A stretch of DNA of 64,000 nt from Photobacterium sp. TY1-4 (GCF_025398175.1 NZ_CP099735.1:434001-498000), one strand, 5' to 3'. Positions 27,483 through 36,471 are shown, counted from the stretch's first letter. Numbers and translations are program-made. The notes: generated by a model from the letters alone, not told the origin.

Positions 27483-28266
27483 CCCGGCGTTTGAAACCGC
27501 CCTGATCAAAGTGATCAGGGCCATTGAGCAAACCGGTAAACCCTATTTCATCGCCGGAGCCACCGCGCGCGACATCGTGCTTCACGGCGTTTTCGGCCAT
27601 CCGCCGATCCGGGCAACCCGCGACATCGATACTGCAATTTTTGTCGCAGATTGGGAGGAGTTTGAAGCCGTTAAAACCGGTCTGATCCATGCCGGGCTGG
27701 AGGAAACCCGCCAGCCACATCGCCTCAAAGAGCCGGAAACCAACCTGCCGGTCGACATTATTCCGTTCGGGCAACTCGAAGATGCTCACGGCCACATTCA
27801 ATGGCCGCCGGGTCATGAGGTGACTATGTCTGTCGTCGGATTTCAGGAAGCCTTCGATGCAGCCCTGACCGTGAACTTTCAATCACACCAGTTCAAAGTT
27901 GCTTCCCTGCCGGGCATCGTCCTGCTCAAACTCATGGCCTGGGATGAGCGCGGCGCAGAAAACAGCAAAGATGCCACCGACTTCTACACCATCATGGATA
28001 AATACCAGCACATTCATGACGGCAGATTGTGGGAAGACTACGTGCCCGGAGAGCAGCTGGACTATAACGTAGAGCGGATTTCGGCCTTTCTGCTCGGGTT
28101 TGATCTCAAAGATCTGTTGTCGCCCCCAACCCGAAAGGTGCTCACCCGAATTCAAGCCGCCAAGCAGGATGCGCTGATAAGCGCGATTGCCCGAACCCAC
28201 AGCACCACCACGATTGATGAGATTGAAGAAAAACTCACCGCTTTCTGGTTAGGAGCCGGACAGTAA
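27448..28266 (+). CDS. AbiEii/AbiGii-type nucleotidyltransferase toxin
   Basis: 272 residues of the DNA polymerase beta-like nucleotidyltransferase fold. GATARDIVLHG (about 37-47) gives the GxxxRD loop; the carboxylates Asp59 and Asp61 (RATRDIDTAIF) and Asp103 (LPVDIIPFG) form the metal site; KLMAWDERGAENSKDATDF follows at about 175-193. AbiEii enzymes stop growth by adding nucleotides to RNA or similar targets, often as an abortive phage defence. The 35-base overlap with the antitoxin gene implies coupled translation. Confidence 0.78.
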   Translation: MNNIYILTNSLNPAFETALIKVIRAIEQTGKPYFIAGATARDIVLHGVFGHPPIRATRDIDTAIFVADWEEFEAVKTGLIHAGLEETRQPHRLKEPETNLPVDIIPFGQLEDAHGHIQWPPGHEVTMSVVGFQEAFDAALTVNFQSHQFKVASLPGIVLLKLMAWDERGAENSKDATDFYTIMDKYQHIHDGRLWEDYVPGEQLDYNVERISAFLLGFDLKDLLSPPTRKVLTRIQAAKQDALISAIARTHSTTTIDEIEEKLTAFWLGAGQ

Positions 28267-28500
28267 AGCGTCGGCGGTCACACACATCGGACAAGCCATT
28301 GAATTTCGTGACCGCGTCTGCCAACATACTGGATATAAAAACAGTAACCATACCGAGGATGAGGTAAGTCCCGAGAATGATATAAAACCCGACAACCAAC
28401 CACCGTAACACCCATAAACCAAAAAAACATTTACCATCCGGAGAAATTAACCGCCTATAGATCATGGCAATTTCATCTGGAAGCATAAAGGGGACACTGA

Positions 28501-28899
28501 GTGTATAAGTTCTTTGCGGTCGCAGCGCTGCTCTTTTTGACCGGCTGTACGACAACCAACGGCCCACAAAGCCAATGTGTCGGTGCAATGACGACCCAGG
28601 AAGCCTATGGCCATCTGGATCCAAATCGTTTTACGATTCAGGTTCTGGCACTGAGTGAAGAGCGCGACGTCCGCGGTTATATCCGGGATATCAAAGGACA
28701 AGACCCAATTTGGGTCAACTGGAAACGCAGTCTGGGCAATCGCTGGTACGCGGTGATCTATGGCGACTTCGCCACCAAGGCCGAAGCCAAACGTGTCATT
28801 GATACCCTACCGGCTCGTATTCGCCAGCAGGGACCGTTTGTCCGCAGCTTCGCCGAAGTCCAGCAAGACAAACAAACCAATGTGTTTCGCATGCGTTAA
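28501..28899 (+). CDS. Short SPOR-domain lipoprotein
   Basis: 132 residues, GTG start with AAGGGG eight bases upstream. Lipobox L-T-G-C16, a linker of only about 27 residues, then a SPOR domain at about 44-120 that opens FTIQVLALS and ends GPFVRS. These phrases are shared with the SPOR lipoprotein at 2685-3314, so the two are paralogues that differ mainly in linker length. Likely an outer-membrane protein that binds septal peptidoglycan. Ends in a strong terminator. Confidence 0.8.
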   Translation: MYKFFAVAALLFLTGCTTTNGPQSQCVGAMTTQEAYGHLDPNRFTIQVLALSEERDVRGYIRDIKGQDPIWVNWKRSLGNRWYAVIYGDFATKAEAKRVIDTLPARIRQQGPFVRSFAEVQQDKQTNVFRMR

Positions 28900-28956
28900 C
28901 ACCCGGCGGCAGGTATCTCGTTCAGTAAAAATCACATCTAATCAAAATACACCCAT

Positions 28957-28986
28957 AAAAAAGCCGGAATCATTTCCGGCTTTTTT
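28957..28986 (+). terminator. Terminator after the short SPOR gene
   Basis: 13-bp stem AAAAAAGCCGGAA/TTCCGGCTTTTTT with TCAT loop, then a further T; works on the plus strand and probably on both. Confidence 0.92.
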
Positions 28987-29023
28987 TGTGCTGTTTTCAA
29001 TCACTCAATGAGGAACCCATCCC

Positions 29024-29071
29024 CCCATAAAACCATAGTCCCATAAAACCATAGCCCCATAAAACCAAAGC
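29024..29071. repeat. Three tandem 16-bp units
   Basis: cccataaaaccatagt, cccataaaaccatagc and cccataaaaccaaagc are adjacent at 29024, 29040 and 29056, with two differences in all. They lie between the terminator of the SPOR gene and the 3' end of the MATE gene. Confidence 0.9.
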
Positions 29072-29073
29072 CC

Positions 29074-29089
29074 GCTCATTCAAGTGAGC
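29074..29089 (-). terminator. Weak hairpin after the MATE gene
   Basis: GCTCA/TGAGC with a 6-base loop, followed by GGGCTTT on the minus strand. Too short to be sure. Confidence 0.3.
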
Positions 29090-29102
29090 CTTTTCACGGA
29101 CG

Positions 29103-30554
29103 TTAAGTCAGCACCGCAGACGGATTCTCTGACACCGCACGCACGCCGGCGCGCTCTGTACCAGACTCTACCGGGTGCGACGGCTGATGCGGATCATGCG
29201 CCGATCGTGCGTGGGATTGCTGCACCAAGCGTTCAAAGTGATTCAGGTGACGGAACAGCAAGCTCACCAGCATCACCCCGGTCGCCGCCAGGCCGATGCC
29301 CAAGCCAGCCCAGATCCCTTCCAGCCCCATGCCTTTCATCAAATACCAGGCAGCCGGCAGTCCAATCAGCCAGTAGCCGATCACCGTTGACACTGTCGGA
29401 GCCTTCACGACCTTCATCCCACGCAGAATGCTGATCGCCGCCAGTTGCCAGCCGTCCACGACAAAACACAGCGCGACCATAATCATCACACTCGGCAAGG
29501 CCGCAACCAAGTCCATCGCCAGCGCATCGCCTTCAACACTGAAGACCTGGGTCAGAAACTCCGGCCACACACTCACCGCAACCCCGAAGACCGCGCTCAC
29601 TGCAGTGACCAGAAACAGCCCCAGATAGGCATAGCGGCGCACCAGTTGTGGCTCCTGACGGCCCACATGCTGACTGACCAGAATCGAAGCGGCCTGGGAA
29701 AAACCAAACGCCACATTCCAGGACAGATTCAGACATTGCAGCGCAATTTGGTGAATGGCCAGCGAAACCGCACCCAGTGTACCCGCCAGTAATACCGCCC
29801 CGGAAAACAGCGCATGTTCCAGCATCGTGGCGATCATAATCGGTACCCCGAGCCCCAGCAGCGGCAACATGATCCCGACACGATATTCACGAAGCTGCTG
29901 CAACGGATGATAGTCCCGGTATTTCGGCTGCTGAAATACCCAGTAGCCATAACCGAACATCACCAGCAACGCCGCCAGCGCCGTACCATAACCCAAACCG
30001 GCCAGTCCCAGGTTCCACTCAAAGGCAAACAGGTAGCTCAGCGGCACATTCAGCACCACCGTGACCAGAGACATCACCATCACCGAACGGGTATCACCAA
30101 ACGCGCTGACCAGACTCCGCAGCACCAGCAGGATTAACGTCGGTAACATCGACCATTTCAGCGCATCTAAGTAATCCACCGCCAGCACTACGGCCTGCGG
30201 ATCCTGACCGGCCATCGACAGCATCTCCGGCATCAACAGGAACACCGGTTGCAACGCCAGCGTCAAAATCACAGACAGCAGGACCCCGCCTTTCACGGCA
30301 GCGCGGATCTCCTGATCCCCCTGGGCCGGGCGGGATGCCCGCATCCCGTAAGCAATGGCGATCAGGTTTGCAACACAACCGACAGTACTGCCGGCAATAA
30401 TAAACACGATCGAATACACCGTCGCGCCCAAGCCGCCACCGGCAATGGCCATAATACTGAGCTGGGCCATCATCCAGACATCAGTAAAAATCAGTAATTG
30501 GGCCACCAACTGAGAAATAATCAGTGGTATAGCGAGCGTGACCAACTTTTTCAT
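29103..30554 (-). CDS. MATE-family multidrug efflux pump
   Basis: 483 residues with twelve predicted membrane helices in two six-helix halves. The opening TLAIPLIISQLVAQLLIFTDVWMMAQLS and the mid-protein LGVPIMIATMLEHALFSGAVLLAGTLG are typical NorM-like MATE segments. Such pumps export cationic drugs in exchange for Na+ or H+. An unusual polar tail of about 40 residues (SHARSAHDPHQPSHPVESG) extends past the last helix. Divergent from a LysR gene that may control it. Confidence 0.9.
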   Translation of the reverse strand: MKKLVTLAIPLIISQLVAQLLIFTDVWMMAQLSIMAIAGGGLGATVYSIVFIIAGSTVGCVANLIAIAYGMRASRPAQGDQEIRAAVKGGVLLSVILTLALQPVFLLMPEMLSMAGQDPQAVVLAVDYLDALKWSMLPTLILLVLRSLVSAFGDTRSVMVMSLVTVVLNVPLSYLFAFEWNLGLAGLGYGTALAALLVMFGYGYWVFQQPKYRDYHPLQQLREYRVGIMLPLLGLGVPIMIATMLEHALFSGAVLLAGTLGAVSLAIHQIALQCLNLSWNVAFGFSQAASILVSQHVGRQEPQLVRRYAYLGLFLVTAVSAVFGVAVSVWPEFLTQVFSVEGDALAMDLVAALPSVMIMVALCFVVDGWQLAAISILRGMKVVKAPTVSTVIGYWLIGLPAAWYLMKGMGLEGIWAGLGIGLAATGVMLVSLLFRHLNHFERLVQQSHARSAHDPHQPSHPVESGTERAGVRAVSENPSAVLT

Positions 30555-30638
30555 TTTTTATTCAAGACTCACAACGCAAGGCAAAAAATCAAACCGTAAC
30601 CTGCACGAAACAGGGATTACTTCTATCCTCGCTACTCT

Positions 30639-30658
30639 AAGGCGTAAAACTTTGCCTT
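30639..30658. promoter_or_regulatory. Inverted repeat between MATE and lysR genes
   Basis: AAGGC-N10-GCCTT in the 177-base divergent region, in reach of both promoters. A LysR operator is possible; only symmetry and place support it. Confidence 0.3.
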
Positions 30659-30731
30659 TCAAACGACATTTATAGTACCTTGGCATTCTTAAAACTCATC
30701 CAAGCACTTCGCACACCTAAGTGGTTCTCCG

Positions 30732-31697
30732 ATGGAATTAAAAAAGAGACATGCCTTATTACCCCCGTCCCTCAACGGCCTCCGGGTCTTTGAATCAGCG
30801 GCCCGTCACCTGAGTTTTACCCTGGCAGCCAGTGAACTGAATGTCACCCAAAGTGCGGTCAGCAGGCAAATCCGACAACTGGAAGAAAGCTTAGGTTTTC
30901 CGTTGTTTATCCGCCATCACCGGGCGCTGGAGTTGACCGAGCCAGGCAAGGAAGTCGCCCTGCTGCTGACCCGTCAGTACAGTGAGCTCAACCGCACGAT
31001 TAAACAGTGTCGGGTTCAGGAAACCGGCACGCTGAAAGTCAAGGTCGCCATGAGCTTTGCCGTGCGCTGGCTGATCCCCCGCTTGCATTCATTTAAGGCA
31101 TTGCACCCGGATTTGGATATTGTGATCTCCTCCAGCATGGGCCATACCAGTGAAGAGCTGATGCTGGACGAAGATGACTACCATGTGGCTGTCTATAACA
31201 TGCAGCACGAACCGCCGAGTCGCTATCAGCAGCATTTTTTACGAAAAGAGTATCTGGCTCCGGTTTACTCCGGCCAACTCACCCGCAGCAATCAGCCAGT
31301 GTCGATTGACGAGCTGCTGAATTACCCGCGCCTGCATCCGACCTCAGATCAGAGTGACTGGAAGGCCTGGCTGAAGAGTGTTCAGCGTCCGAACCAGATC
31401 CATCAACCGGGACTCACCTTCAACACCCTGGATATGGCCCTGACCTCCTGCCTGGCCGGTCAGGGCGTCGCCATTACCGATTTGATGCTGGTGGTTCATG
31501 AGCTGGAGCAAGGCTATCTCATGCTACCGAAACACGCCGCCGTGGTCGCCAACAGCCAGTGGATGTATTACTACCACGCCACCACTGAAAGTGACGATGT
31601 CACGCATTTTATTGACTGGCTGACCGCCGAGCAGCAGAAAGAAAAAACCGCGCTGCTCAGGATGGCTGAGCAGCGCGGCTGGACAATACTGGAATAA
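30732..31697 (+). CDS. LysR-family regulator, GcvA/AmpR-like
   Basis: 321 residues. The helix-turn-helix region NGLRVFESAARHLSFTLAASELNVTQSAVSRQIRQLEESLG (about 14-54) is of the GcvA/AmpR subgroup. An effector domain follows (about 100-300). It is divergent from the MATE pump gene, which makes that pump its most likely target. The ribosome site is weak. The protein ends 19 bases before the convergent etfA stop. Confidence 0.88.
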   Translation: MELKKRHALLPPSLNGLRVFESAARHLSFTLAASELNVTQSAVSRQIRQLEESLGFPLFIRHHRALELTEPGKEVALLLTRQYSELNRTIKQCRVQETGTLKVKVAMSFAVRWLIPRLHSFKALHPDLDIVISSSMGHTSEELMLDEDDYHVAVYNMQHEPPSRYQQHFLRKEYLAPVYSGQLTRSNQPVSIDELLNYPRLHPTSDQSDWKAWLKSVQRPNQIHQPGLTFNTLDMALTSCLAGQGVAITDLMLVVHELEQGYLMLPKHAAVVANSQWMYYYHATTESDDVTHFIDWLTAEQQKEKTALLRMAEQRGWTILE

Positions 31698-31716
31698 AAC
31701 GATTTTTCTGGTTTTT

Positions 31717-32646
31717 CTAAACCGCTTCAATCAGTTGTGGCAGAATGTCGAACAGATCGCCGACCAGACCATAGTCGGCGATTTGGAAGATCGGCGCTTC
31801 CGGATCACTGTTGATCGCCACGATCACTTTGGACTCTTTCATCCCGGCCAAGTGCTGAATAGCGCCCGAAATCCCCACCGCAATATAAAGCTCGGGCGCT
31901 ACGATTTTACCGGTTTGTCCGACCTGTAAATCATTCGAGACAAACCCGGCATCCACCGCCGCCCGCGAGGCACCAATGGCCCCGCCAAGCTTGTCTGCCA
32001 GTTGCTCAATCAGGGCAAAGCTCTCTTTGTTTCCCAGCCCCCGACCGCCGGAGATCACCACTTTGGCAACCGATAAATCCGGTCGCTCACTTTGGGTCTC
32101 CGCCAGACTGATAAATTGCGCCAGATCGGTTGGCACTGCGCCCTCCAGAGCCGTGATCGGTGCCGGAGTCTCCTGCTCCGGTGCCGAGTCAAACGCCGAC
32201 GGGCGGATCGTCATCACTTTCACAGGATCATGCGACTTCACCTTCGCCAACGCATTCCCGGCGTAAATAGGGCGGATCACCGTATCTTCACTTTCGATGG
32301 CAATCACATCAGAAAGTTGACCGACATCCAGCAACGCCGCAACCCGGGGCATCAGGTTTTTCCCGAACGTACTCGCCGGCGCAAGCACATGGGTAAATCG
32401 TCCGGCCAGTTCCACCACCAGCGATGCCAGATTCTCCGGCAGCTGATGCTGATAGACCACATCGTCCGCCAGCAGCACCTCATCCACCCCGGCAATCCGG
32501 CTGACCGATTCGGCGACCACGCTGCATCCACTGCCCGCAACCAACACCGATACCGGAGACGGCAGCGATCGGGCCGCCTGGATCACTTTGAACATTTCCG
32601 GCAGTACCGTCTGTTCCGCATGTGCCGCAATAATTAACGTTGCCAT
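31717..32646 (-). CDS. etfA: Electron transfer flavoprotein alpha subunit
   Basis: 309 residues. The C-terminal FAD domain is clear: VISGGRGLGNKESFALIEQLADKLGGAIGASRAAVDAG (about 195-232) and GQTGKIVAPELYIAVGISGAIQHLAGM (about 243-268). With EtfB it carries electrons from acyl-CoA and other dehydrogenases to ETF-quinone oxidoreductase. Start overlaps the etfB stop by one base (TGATG), so the subunits are made together. Confidence 0.96.
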   Translation of the reverse strand: MATLIIAAHAEQTVLPEMFKVIQAARSLPSPVSVLVAGSGCSVVAESVSRIAGVDEVLLADDVVYQHQLPENLASLVVELAGRFTHVLAPASTFGKNLMPRVAALLDVGQLSDVIAIESEDTVIRPIYAGNALAKVKSHDPVKVMTIRPSAFDSAPEQETPAPITALEGAVPTDLAQFISLAETQSERPDLSVAKVVISGGRGLGNKESFALIEQLADKLGGAIGASRAAVDAGFVSNDLQVGQTGKIVAPELYIAVGISGAIQHLAGMKESKVIVAINSDPEAPIFQIADYGLVGDLFDILPQLIEAV

Positions 32647-33395
32647 CAGATCACCTTCGCTTCGTTTTTCAGCTTATCGACCAGCTCCGCAACCGAAGCC
32701 ACCTGAATACCACCGGCTCGTTCCGGTGGCGGCGAGACCGACAGGATCTCCTGATGACGGGTCACCGCCACGTCAAAATCAGCCGGCTGCACACATTCCA
32801 TCGGCTTTTTCTTGGCCTTCATGATATTCGGCAACGACGCATAACGCGGCTCATTCAGCCGGAGATCGGTACTGATAATTGCTGGCAATTTCAGCGCTAG
32901 GGTCTCCAGACCGCCATCCACTTCACGGGTTACCGTGACAACGTCACCCTCAACGACCACCTTCGAGGCAAATGTCCCTTGCGGCCGACCGGTTAACGCC
33001 GCCAGCATCTGCGCCACCTGATTGTTATCCGAATCAATGGACTGTTTGCCCAACAGCACCAAACCGGGCTGCTCTTTATCCATCACGGCTTTGAGTAACT
33101 TGGCAACCGTGAGCGGCTCCAGATTGTTTTCCGTGTCGATGTGGATCGCCCGATCAGCCCCCAGGGCTAGAGCGGTGCGCAATTGCTCCTGGCACGCCGA
33201 CTCACCGGCTGACACCACAACCACTTCTTCGGCAATGCCTGCTTCCTTGAGCCGGACGGCCTCTTCCACGGCAATCTCACAAAATGGGTTCATGGCCATT
33301 TTGACATTGTTTGTTTCCACGCCAGTGCCGTCACGATTGACCCTGATTTTAACGTATGGGTCCACCACACGTTTTATCGCTACCAGTACTTTCAC
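32646..33395 (-). CDS. etfB: Electron transfer flavoprotein beta subunit
   Basis: 249 residues, GTG start with GGAAGA seven bases upstream. The opening KVLVAIKRVVDPYVKIRVNRDGTGV and the AMP-binding part VVVSAGESACQEQLRTALALGADRAIHI are typical. The adenine-recognition loop near 180-200 (AIISTDLRLNEPRYASLPNIMKAKKKP) is present. First gene of etfBA, divergent from the gene for its redox partner ETF-QO, 200-odd bases away. Confidence 0.96.
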   Translation of the reverse strand: MKVLVAIKRVVDPYVKIRVNRDGTGVETNNVKMAMNPFCEIAVEEAVRLKEAGIAEEVVVVSAGESACQEQLRTALALGADRAIHIDTENNLEPLTVAKLLKAVMDKEQPGLVLLGKQSIDSDNNQVAQMLAALTGRPQGTFASKVVVEGDVVTVTREVDGGLETLALKLPAIISTDLRLNEPRYASLPNIMKAKKKPMECVQPADFDVAVTRHQEILSVSPPPERAGGIQVASVAELVDKLKNEAKVI

Positions 33396-33550
33396 GATGT
33401 CTTCCTTTTCTGATTAAAGTGACTGCCAACATGCTTCTGAACAAGCGCCGGAACCACGTCAGACCTTTGACAGCAGCCAGAGATAAGTTGACTTAAAAGC
33501 TTGACTTAAACGACATATCCGAAAGCGAATACACTTTGAGCCTAGTTGAA

Positions 33551-33578
33551 TTTACGTTTACGTCAACTGGACTATAGT
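33551..33578 (+). promoter_or_regulatory. LiuR-like operator and promoter of the ETF-QO gene
   Basis: TTTACGTTTACGTCAA (33551-33566) is an ACGT-TT-ACGT near-palindrome, flanked by GTTGA and TCAAC. TATAGT at 33573-33578 is a good -10; TTTACG at 33551 would be its -35 with 16-bp spacing. MerR-family LiuR regulators of fatty-acid and branched-chain amino-acid use have ACGT-NN-ACGT sites between such elements; assignment is from memory and is inference. Confidence 0.45.
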
Positions 33579-33613
33579 TACCAATATCGCCTCGAATGTT
33601 CAGGAAACTTTGC

Positions 33614-33658
33614 ATGGAAAAAGAACGCATAGGAAAAGAAGACATGGAAAGAGAAAGC
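33614..33658 (+). repeat. Three 15-bp tandem units at the start of the ETF-QO gene
   Basis: atggaaaaagaacgc, ataggaaaagaagac and atggaaagagaaagc are adjacent and in frame, coding MEKER-IGKED-MERES, and the next codons again read atggaa. They provide ATGs at 33614, 33644 and 33659. Confidence 0.75.
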
Positions 33659-35290
33659 ATGGAATTTGACGTTGTGATTGTGGGTGCAGGCCCTGCCGGC
33701 CTTTCCGCCGCCTGCCGCATGATGCAACTGGCTGAGGAGAACGGTCAGACGCTTTCGGTCTGCGTGGTTGAAAAAGGCGCGGAAGTCGGTGCCCATATTC
33801 TCTCGGGTGCCCTGTTCGAGCACCGGGCGCTGGACGAACTGTTTCCGGACTGGGAGCGACTGGATGCCCCGCTGCATACCGCCGTGTGTGAAGATCAATT
33901 TTGTCTGCTCACCAACCAGCACAATTTTCTGAATTTTCCGCTCAACCTCACGCCGGAGCCGATGAAAAACGACGGCAATTTTGTCATCAGCCTGGCCAAC
34001 TTCTGTCGCTGGCTGGGCCAACAGGCTGAATCACTCGGCGCTGAAATTTATCCTGGTTTCGCGGCAGCCGAAGTCCTCTATAACGAGCAAGGCGGCGTTG
34101 CCGGTGTGATCACCACAGATATGGGGCGGGACAAAAACGGGGAGCCGAAACCAACATTTGAACCGGGCATTGAACTGCGCGCCAAGTACACCATTTTTGC
34201 CGAAGGCGCGCGCGGCCATCTGGGCAAAACGCTGATCGCCAATTTCGATCTCGACTACGATAAACAGCCCCAGCATTACGCGCTGGGAATCAAAGAGCTG
34301 TGGGAGATCCCCGCAGAACAGCACCAGCCCGGATTAGTCCTGCACGGCGTCGGCTGGCCGTTAAGCCAGTCAGACACCACCGGCGGCAGCTTTCTCTACC
34401 ATCTGGAAAACAACCAGGTGGCCGTCGGGCTGATTGTCGATCTGAATTACCACAATCCCTACCTCAGCCCGTTCGATGAATTCCAGCGCATGAAGCATCA
34501 TCCCCTGTATCACCAATATCTGAAAGGCGGCCAACGGATTGCCTATGGTGCCCGGGCCATTACCAAGGGCGGGTTATATTCCCTCCCCCGGCAGCAATTT
34601 CCGGGCGGCGTTCTCGTCGGCTGTGACGCCGGTACGCTCAACTTTGCCAAAATCAAGGGGAGCCATACCGCGATGAAATCCGGGATGCTGGCCGCCGAGG
34701 CGGTGTTTAGCGAGATCAGCCAAGGATTTGCGCAGACCACACCGGGCTACGAACAGCTGTTTGAACAGTCCTGGCTTTATCAGGAGCTGGATGAGGCGCG
34801 AAACTTCGGTGCCCAGATCCATAAATTCGGTAACCTTATTGGCGGCGCGCTAGCAACCGTAGAGCATAACTGGCTCAAACACCGACTGCGCTGGACCGTG
34901 AAAGATCGCAAAGCCGATCATGAATGCCTGCGCCCGCTGGAAAAAAGCCAGCCGATCGAATACCCGAAACCGGACGGTGTCATCAGCTTCGATAAGCCAT
35001 CATCGGTCTATTTATCGGGGGCCCAGCACGAGGAGAACCAGCCTTGTCATTTGAAGCTGAAGGATGAAGGTTTGCCGCTGAACATGCATTTAGAGCGGTT
35101 CGGCGAGCCCAGCCAGCGCTATTGTCCGGCCGGGGTGTATGAAATTGTGACCAGCAACGGCACGCCCAAGTTTCAGATCAATGCCGCCAACTGTGTTCAC
35201 TGCAAAACATGTGACATCAAGGATCCGTCCCAGAACATTACCTGGGTCACGCCGGAAGGCGGCGGTGGTCCGAACTATCCGAATATGTAG
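33644..35290 (+). CDS. Electron transfer flavoprotein-ubiquinone oxidoreductase
   Basis: 548 residues from ATG 33644. Order: FAD Rossmann motif DVVIVGAGPAGLSAACR (about 8-24), FAD/ubiquinone-binding middle with GCDAGTLNFAKIKGSHTAMKSGMLAAE (about 325-352), and a C-terminal 4Fe-4S domain with CPAGVYE and NCVHCKTCDIKDPSQNI (about 495-530). It passes electrons from ETF to quinone at the inner membrane. Homologues begin MERExMExDVV, which supports 33644; ATG 33614, with GGAA eight bases before it, is a real alternative giving ten more residues. Divergent from etfBA. Confidence 0.95.
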   Translation: MERESMEFDVVIVGAGPAGLSAACRMMQLAEENGQTLSVCVVEKGAEVGAHILSGALFEHRALDELFPDWERLDAPLHTAVCEDQFCLLTNQHNFLNFPLNLTPEPMKNDGNFVISLANFCRWLGQQAESLGAEIYPGFAAAEVLYNEQGGVAGVITTDMGRDKNGEPKPTFEPGIELRAKYTIFAEGARGHLGKTLIANFDLDYDKQPQHYALGIKELWEIPAEQHQPGLVLHGVGWPLSQSDTTGGSFLYHLENNQVAVGLIVDLNYHNPYLSPFDEFQRMKHHPLYHQYLKGGQRIAYGARAITKGGLYSLPRQQFPGGVLVGCDAGTLNFAKIKGSHTAMKSGMLAAEAVFSEISQGFAQTTPGYEQLFEQSWLYQELDEARNFGAQIHKFGNLIGGALATVEHNWLKHRLRWTVKDRKADHECLRPLEKSQPIEYPKPDGVISFDKPSSVYLSGAQHEENQPCHLKLKDEGLPLNMHLERFGEPSQRYCPAGVYEIVTSNGTPKFQINAANCVHCKTCDIKDPSQNITWVTPEGGGGPNYPNM

Positions 35291-35361
35291 CGGCACCGAA
35301 TATCCAACGACACCGAAACATGGAACCACGGCCGCATATGTAAAAACCACAGCCGGATGCG

Positions 35362-35688
35362 TTACGACTTGCACTCCGAGCGGATCCAGTTGAGATAATC
35401 CGGCAGCCCGGCGGTAATGGGCAGCCGGATAATTTCCGGTGTTTCATAGTCATGATGAGCGAGAATATCTGCCTCAACCTGTGCATACAGCTCAACGGTG
35501 GTTTTAATCATCATCAGCTTCTCCTGATCCTGATTCACCGCCCCTTTCCAGTGGTAGTAACTCTCGATCGACTGGACCTGAATACAGGCCGCCAGTCGCT
35601 TTTCAAGCAGGGAGTGGATAATCGCCTGGCCGTTCGCTTCATCGGCAAAAGTGGTCATCACCATACAACAGGTTTGATCTGAGCTCAT
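35362..35688 (-). CDS. cutA: Divalent-cation tolerance protein CutA
   Basis: 108 residues, the normal CutA1 length. Conserved parts: MVMTTFADEANGQAIIHSLLEKRLAACIQVQSIESYYHWKG (about 9-50) and HDYETPEIIRLPITAGLPDYLNWI (about 78-101). It forms a very stable cytoplasmic trimer that binds Cu(II); role in copper tolerance is debated. It lies 33 bases after the LysE-type gene on the same strand. Confidence 0.95.
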   Translation of the reverse strand: MSSDQTCCMVMTTFADEANGQAIIHSLLEKRLAACIQVQSIESYYHWKGAVNQDQEKLMMIKTTVELYAQVEADILAHHDYETPEIIRLPITAGLPDYLNWIRSECKS

Positions 35689-35721
35689 GATTGTCTCGCT
35701 ATCTCTATTGTGTTTGCCGGA

Positions 35722-36366
35722 TTAAGCGGCATTGTTTTTACTGAACGCAATTTTTGCCGCCAGGCCGATTAACAGCACCCCGGACACCCCTTCGATAGCA
35801 CGGCTAAACCGTGAGGCCTGCGGGCTGTTCAGAACCCAGCTTCCCAGCGTTGCGTATGCGGCATTACACAAGGTGGCCAGGCCACAGAACACCACGCCCA
35901 GGATCAGCAACTGATGGGTCGGTGACGACGCCAGGGAGGTATCGATAAACTGCGGCAGGAACGATAAGAAAAACATCGCCACCTTCGGGTTCAGGATACT
36001 GACAATCACCCCCTGGCGGAAAATATTCTGCGTCCCGCTCTGGCTCTCATCCAGCGCCAGCTTCGATTCGCCACGGGCAAAACTTCGCAGCGCACAGATC
36101 CCCAGATACAACAGGTAAGCCGCACCCAGGTATTTCACCACCAGAAATGCATACGCTGAACTGAGGATCAGCGCCGACAGACCGAAGACCGCCGCCACGG
36201 TATGAAACAGATAACCCACGCCCAGCCCCAGCGCAGCCTGAGTTCCGGCCGAGGCTTTCCCTTTCATGGTATTCGATAAAATGTAGATGACATCCGGCCC
36301 CGGGATCAGATTCAGGGTCAGCGAAGCCAGTGCAAAAAGTAATAAGGTGTGTAATTCCATAAACAT
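35722..36366 (-). CDS. LysE/RhtB-family amino-acid exporter
   Basis: 214 residues with about six membrane helices. The RhtB hallmark LIPGPDVIYILSNTMKGKASAGTQAALGLGVG (about 20-50) and SILNPKVAMFFLSFLPQFID (about 130-149) are intact. These proteins export homoserine, threonine, leucine or similar amino acids using the proton gradient. Start has AAGGAA four bases upstream. May be co-transcribed with cutA. Confidence 0.92.
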   Translation of the reverse strand: MFMELHTLLLFALASLTLNLIPGPDVIYILSNTMKGKASAGTQAALGLGVGYLFHTVAAVFGLSALILSSAYAFLVVKYLGAAYLLYLGICALRSFARGESKLALDESQSGTQNIFRQGVIVSILNPKVAMFFLSFLPQFIDTSLASSPTHQLLILGVVFCGLATLCNAAYATLGSWVLNSPQASRFSRAIEGVSGVLLIGLAAKIAFSKNNAA

Positions 36367-36471
36367 AATTTCCTTGTCATTCTCTCGATGCGTTCATACG
36401 CAACAGCAAAAAACCCGACAGCAGGCACCAAGCGGTATCAGTCCGTGAACCGATATTGATTCAGCCTGGTA

